Assembly (NCBI GenBank): GCA_022447885.1
Contig: JAKUTA010000068.1
Coordinates: 1-6,664 of the forward strand
Reading direction: 5' to 3'
Length of the DNA stretch: 6,664 nt
From: Candidatus Poseidoniales archaeon
GTDB taxonomy: Archaea; Thermoplasmatota; Poseidoniia; Poseidoniales; Thalassarchaeaceae
Shown here piece by piece: positions 5,566-6,664 of this stretch. A model generated the notes under the pieces. It was not told the DNA's origin. It saw only the letters and a program-made list of their open reading frames with translations, and did not search any database. The first letter of the stretch is position 1, and each line of letters opens with the position of its first letter. The translations under genes were made by a program, and so were the position numbers.

Positions 5566-6570
5566 TCATGCTCGCTCGACCATGCGCCGAACGCACTCCT
5601 CGGCATCGATGTCTCCGTCGAGCAGCGCGTTGAGCGCGCCCACGAACGGAGTCTCGCAGCCGATCTGCTCGGCCTTGTCGCGGAACATGCGCGCCGCGCG
5701 CACACCTTCAGCGACCATGTGCATCTCATCCAGAGCCTCGTCGAGGGACTTTCCCTCACCGAGCTTCTGCCCCAGAGTGCGGTTGCGGCTGCGCGGACTG
5801 GTGCTCGTCACATACAGGTCACCGAGCCCGGCCGGCCCGAGAGAGGTCTCCTCGCCCGCGCCCAGTTCAGCCAGCAGACGCCTGCCCTCCTCGAATCCGA
5901 TGGGCACCAGCGCCGCCTTCAGGTTGTCACCGCCGATGCCGTCGCGCAGCCCGTCGACGACGCCGCAGGAGAGTGCGATCGTGTTCTTGAACGCCCCCCA
6001 CAGTTCCGCGCCGGCCGGGTCGTCAGCCGCCTTCAGGATGAGCGTGTCCGTCGACAGCCGGTCGGCTATTCGTTCGGCCACCGAGCGGTCGTGAGATGCG
6101 ACCAGCGCGTTGGTGAGCACGCCGCGCGCCACCTCGGGAGCGATGGTGGGACCGGTGAGCACGACCACGGCATTCTGCTTGCCAGCCGCGGCCAGCCGCG
6201 CCTCGATGGCCTCGGAGATGAGCCCGGAGCCGCCCTCCTCCTCGGGAGCGATCCCCTTCGCCAGGTCGAGCAGGACGTGCGAGGGGCGCAGGTGGGGGAT
6301 CAACTGGTCGACCACCTCGAGGATGACCGACGAGGGGAGCGCGAGCACGAGCACCTCGCTGATGGCGCAGACGTCGGCGAGATCCATGGTGACATCGATC
6401 CCCGAGAGCGGGGTGTCCGGGAGGTACTTGCTGTTGACAGAGTCCCTCACGATGCTCTCGTAGACCTCCTGCTCGATGGTCCAGCCGTTCACCTTGTGGC
6501 CGTCCTGTGACCAGATGTGGGCCAGCGCAGTGCCCCAGTTTCCGAGGCCGAGCACACCGATGCTGGACAT
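5566..6570 (-). CDS. gpsA: NAD(P)-dependent sn-glycerol-3-phosphate dehydrogenase
   Basis: GpsA reduces dihydroxyacetone phosphate to sn-glycerol 3-phosphate in the cytoplasm, the backbone of bacterial-type phospholipids. The 334-residue protein has the family's usual length. It opens with the Rossmann motif GLGNWGTA (8-15). Lys105 in LAKGI and Lys195 in AFKNTIAL are the conserved active-site lysines, LTGPTIAPEVARG (138-150) is the family block, and SRNRTLG (261-267) carries the phosphate/nucleotide-binding Arg-Asn-Arg. The frame is open 15 codons further upstream, but ATG 6570 is chosen because the first strand starts there and GGAG lies six bases before it. In an archaeon this enzyme is notable, since archaeal lipids are normally built on sn-glycerol 1-phosphate. 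Marine group II archaea were reported to carry gpsA and lack the G1P dehydrogenase. It is the first visible gene of the leftward set. Confidence 0.95.
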   Translation of the reverse strand: MSSIGVLGLGNWGTALAHIWSQDGHKVNGWTIEQEVYESIVRDSVNSKYLPDTPLSGIDVTMDLADVCAISEVLVLALPSSVILEVVDQLIPHLRPSHVLLDLAKGIAPEEEGGSGLISEAIEARLAAAGKQNAVVVLTGPTIAPEVARGVLTNALVASHDRSVAERIADRLSTDTLILKAADDPAGAELWGAFKNTIALSCGVVDGLRDGIGGDNLKAALVPIGFEEGRRLLAELGAGEETSLGPAGLGDLYVTSTSPRSRNRTLGQKLGEGKSLDEALDEMHMVAEGVRAARMFRDKAEQIGCETPFVGALNALLDGDIDAEECVRRMVERA

Positions 6571-6664
6571 GACTCTCTCCGGTTCACGGGCCCTCGCCCG
6601 CCCGTTATCAATCAACCGCGTTGTCGGTAAGGCACGGTGCCGTTCCGAACCTTCATGGCCGGTG
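6571..6664 (-). promoter_or_regulatory. Upstream region of gpsA with candidate promoter
   Basis: These 94 bases up to the window edge carry no supported gene. On the minus strand TTGATAA (6611-6605) is a candidate TATA-like box. A start about 26 bases on (near 6581) would give a leader of roughly 11 bases that just includes the Shine-Dalgarno GGAGAG at 6580-6575. The ribosome site is convincing; the promoter is weak and could equally serve a divergent gene beyond the edge. Confidence 0.35.

Noticed and set aside
5719..6510. Long plus-strand frame antisense to gpsA
   Set aside because: It has no recognisable domain and lies fully opposite a gene with strong family motifs.
6571..6615. N-terminal extension of gpsA from 6615
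   Set aside because: The 15 extra residues are Arg/Glu-rich and precede a standard Rossmann start; GGAG six bases before ATG 6570 decides it.
6655..6664. Possible divergent gene start (ATG GCC GGT) at the right edge
   Set aside because: Only three codons are visible and there is no ribosome site or promoter that singles it out.

Overview
This is a GC-rich, almost fully coding window that looks archaeal. It most resembles marine group II / Poseidoniales-type Euryarchaeota; that placement is an inference, since no rRNA or other phylogenetic marker is present. Support comes from Shine-Dalgarno cores of the GGTGA/GGAGGTGA type, a TATA-like box about 25 bases before a predicted transcription start, short leaders, a small acidic winged-helix protein of a kind I associate with this group, and a bacterial-type sn-glycerol-3-phosphate dehydrogenase, which marine group II is known for.

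Left edge (1-1420): a divergent pair. The N-terminal 159 codons of an ABC-transporter ATPase run leftward off the window. A membrane-anchored protein of unknown function (533-1420) is read rightward.

Centre (1421-4186): the most interesting part. A control region carries two identical 15-base TTTAGGGCAACCTAA elements, each containing a TTAGG-N4-CCTAA palindrome of the kind bound by DtxR/IdeR-type metal-dependent repressors. They flank a TATA-like box. Downstream is a tight three-gene operon: a lipoprotein substrate-binding protein, an ATPase and a permease. The two translocator parts are of the PhnC/PhnE (phosphonate) type. The binding protein, however, reads as a single-lobe transferrin. By alignment from memory with the human transferrin N-lobe, all four Fe(III) ligands (Asp, Tyr, Tyr, His), the anion-site Thr and the Cys118-Cys194 disulfide pair are present; the anion-site Arg is replaced by Lys. 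With the metal-repressor-like operators, the simplest reading is an iron-regulated, transferrin-like Fe(III) ABC importer rather than a phosphonate importer.

Right part (4187-6664): a leftward gene set. Its transcription order is gpsA (NAD(P)-dependent glycerol-3-phosphate dehydrogenase), a 74-residue winged-helix protein, and a zinc-free quinone-oxidoreductase-type MDR enzyme. The last gene converges on the iron operon with no bases between the two stop codons.

No tRNA, rRNA, CRISPR array, insertion sequence or clear terminator was seen.
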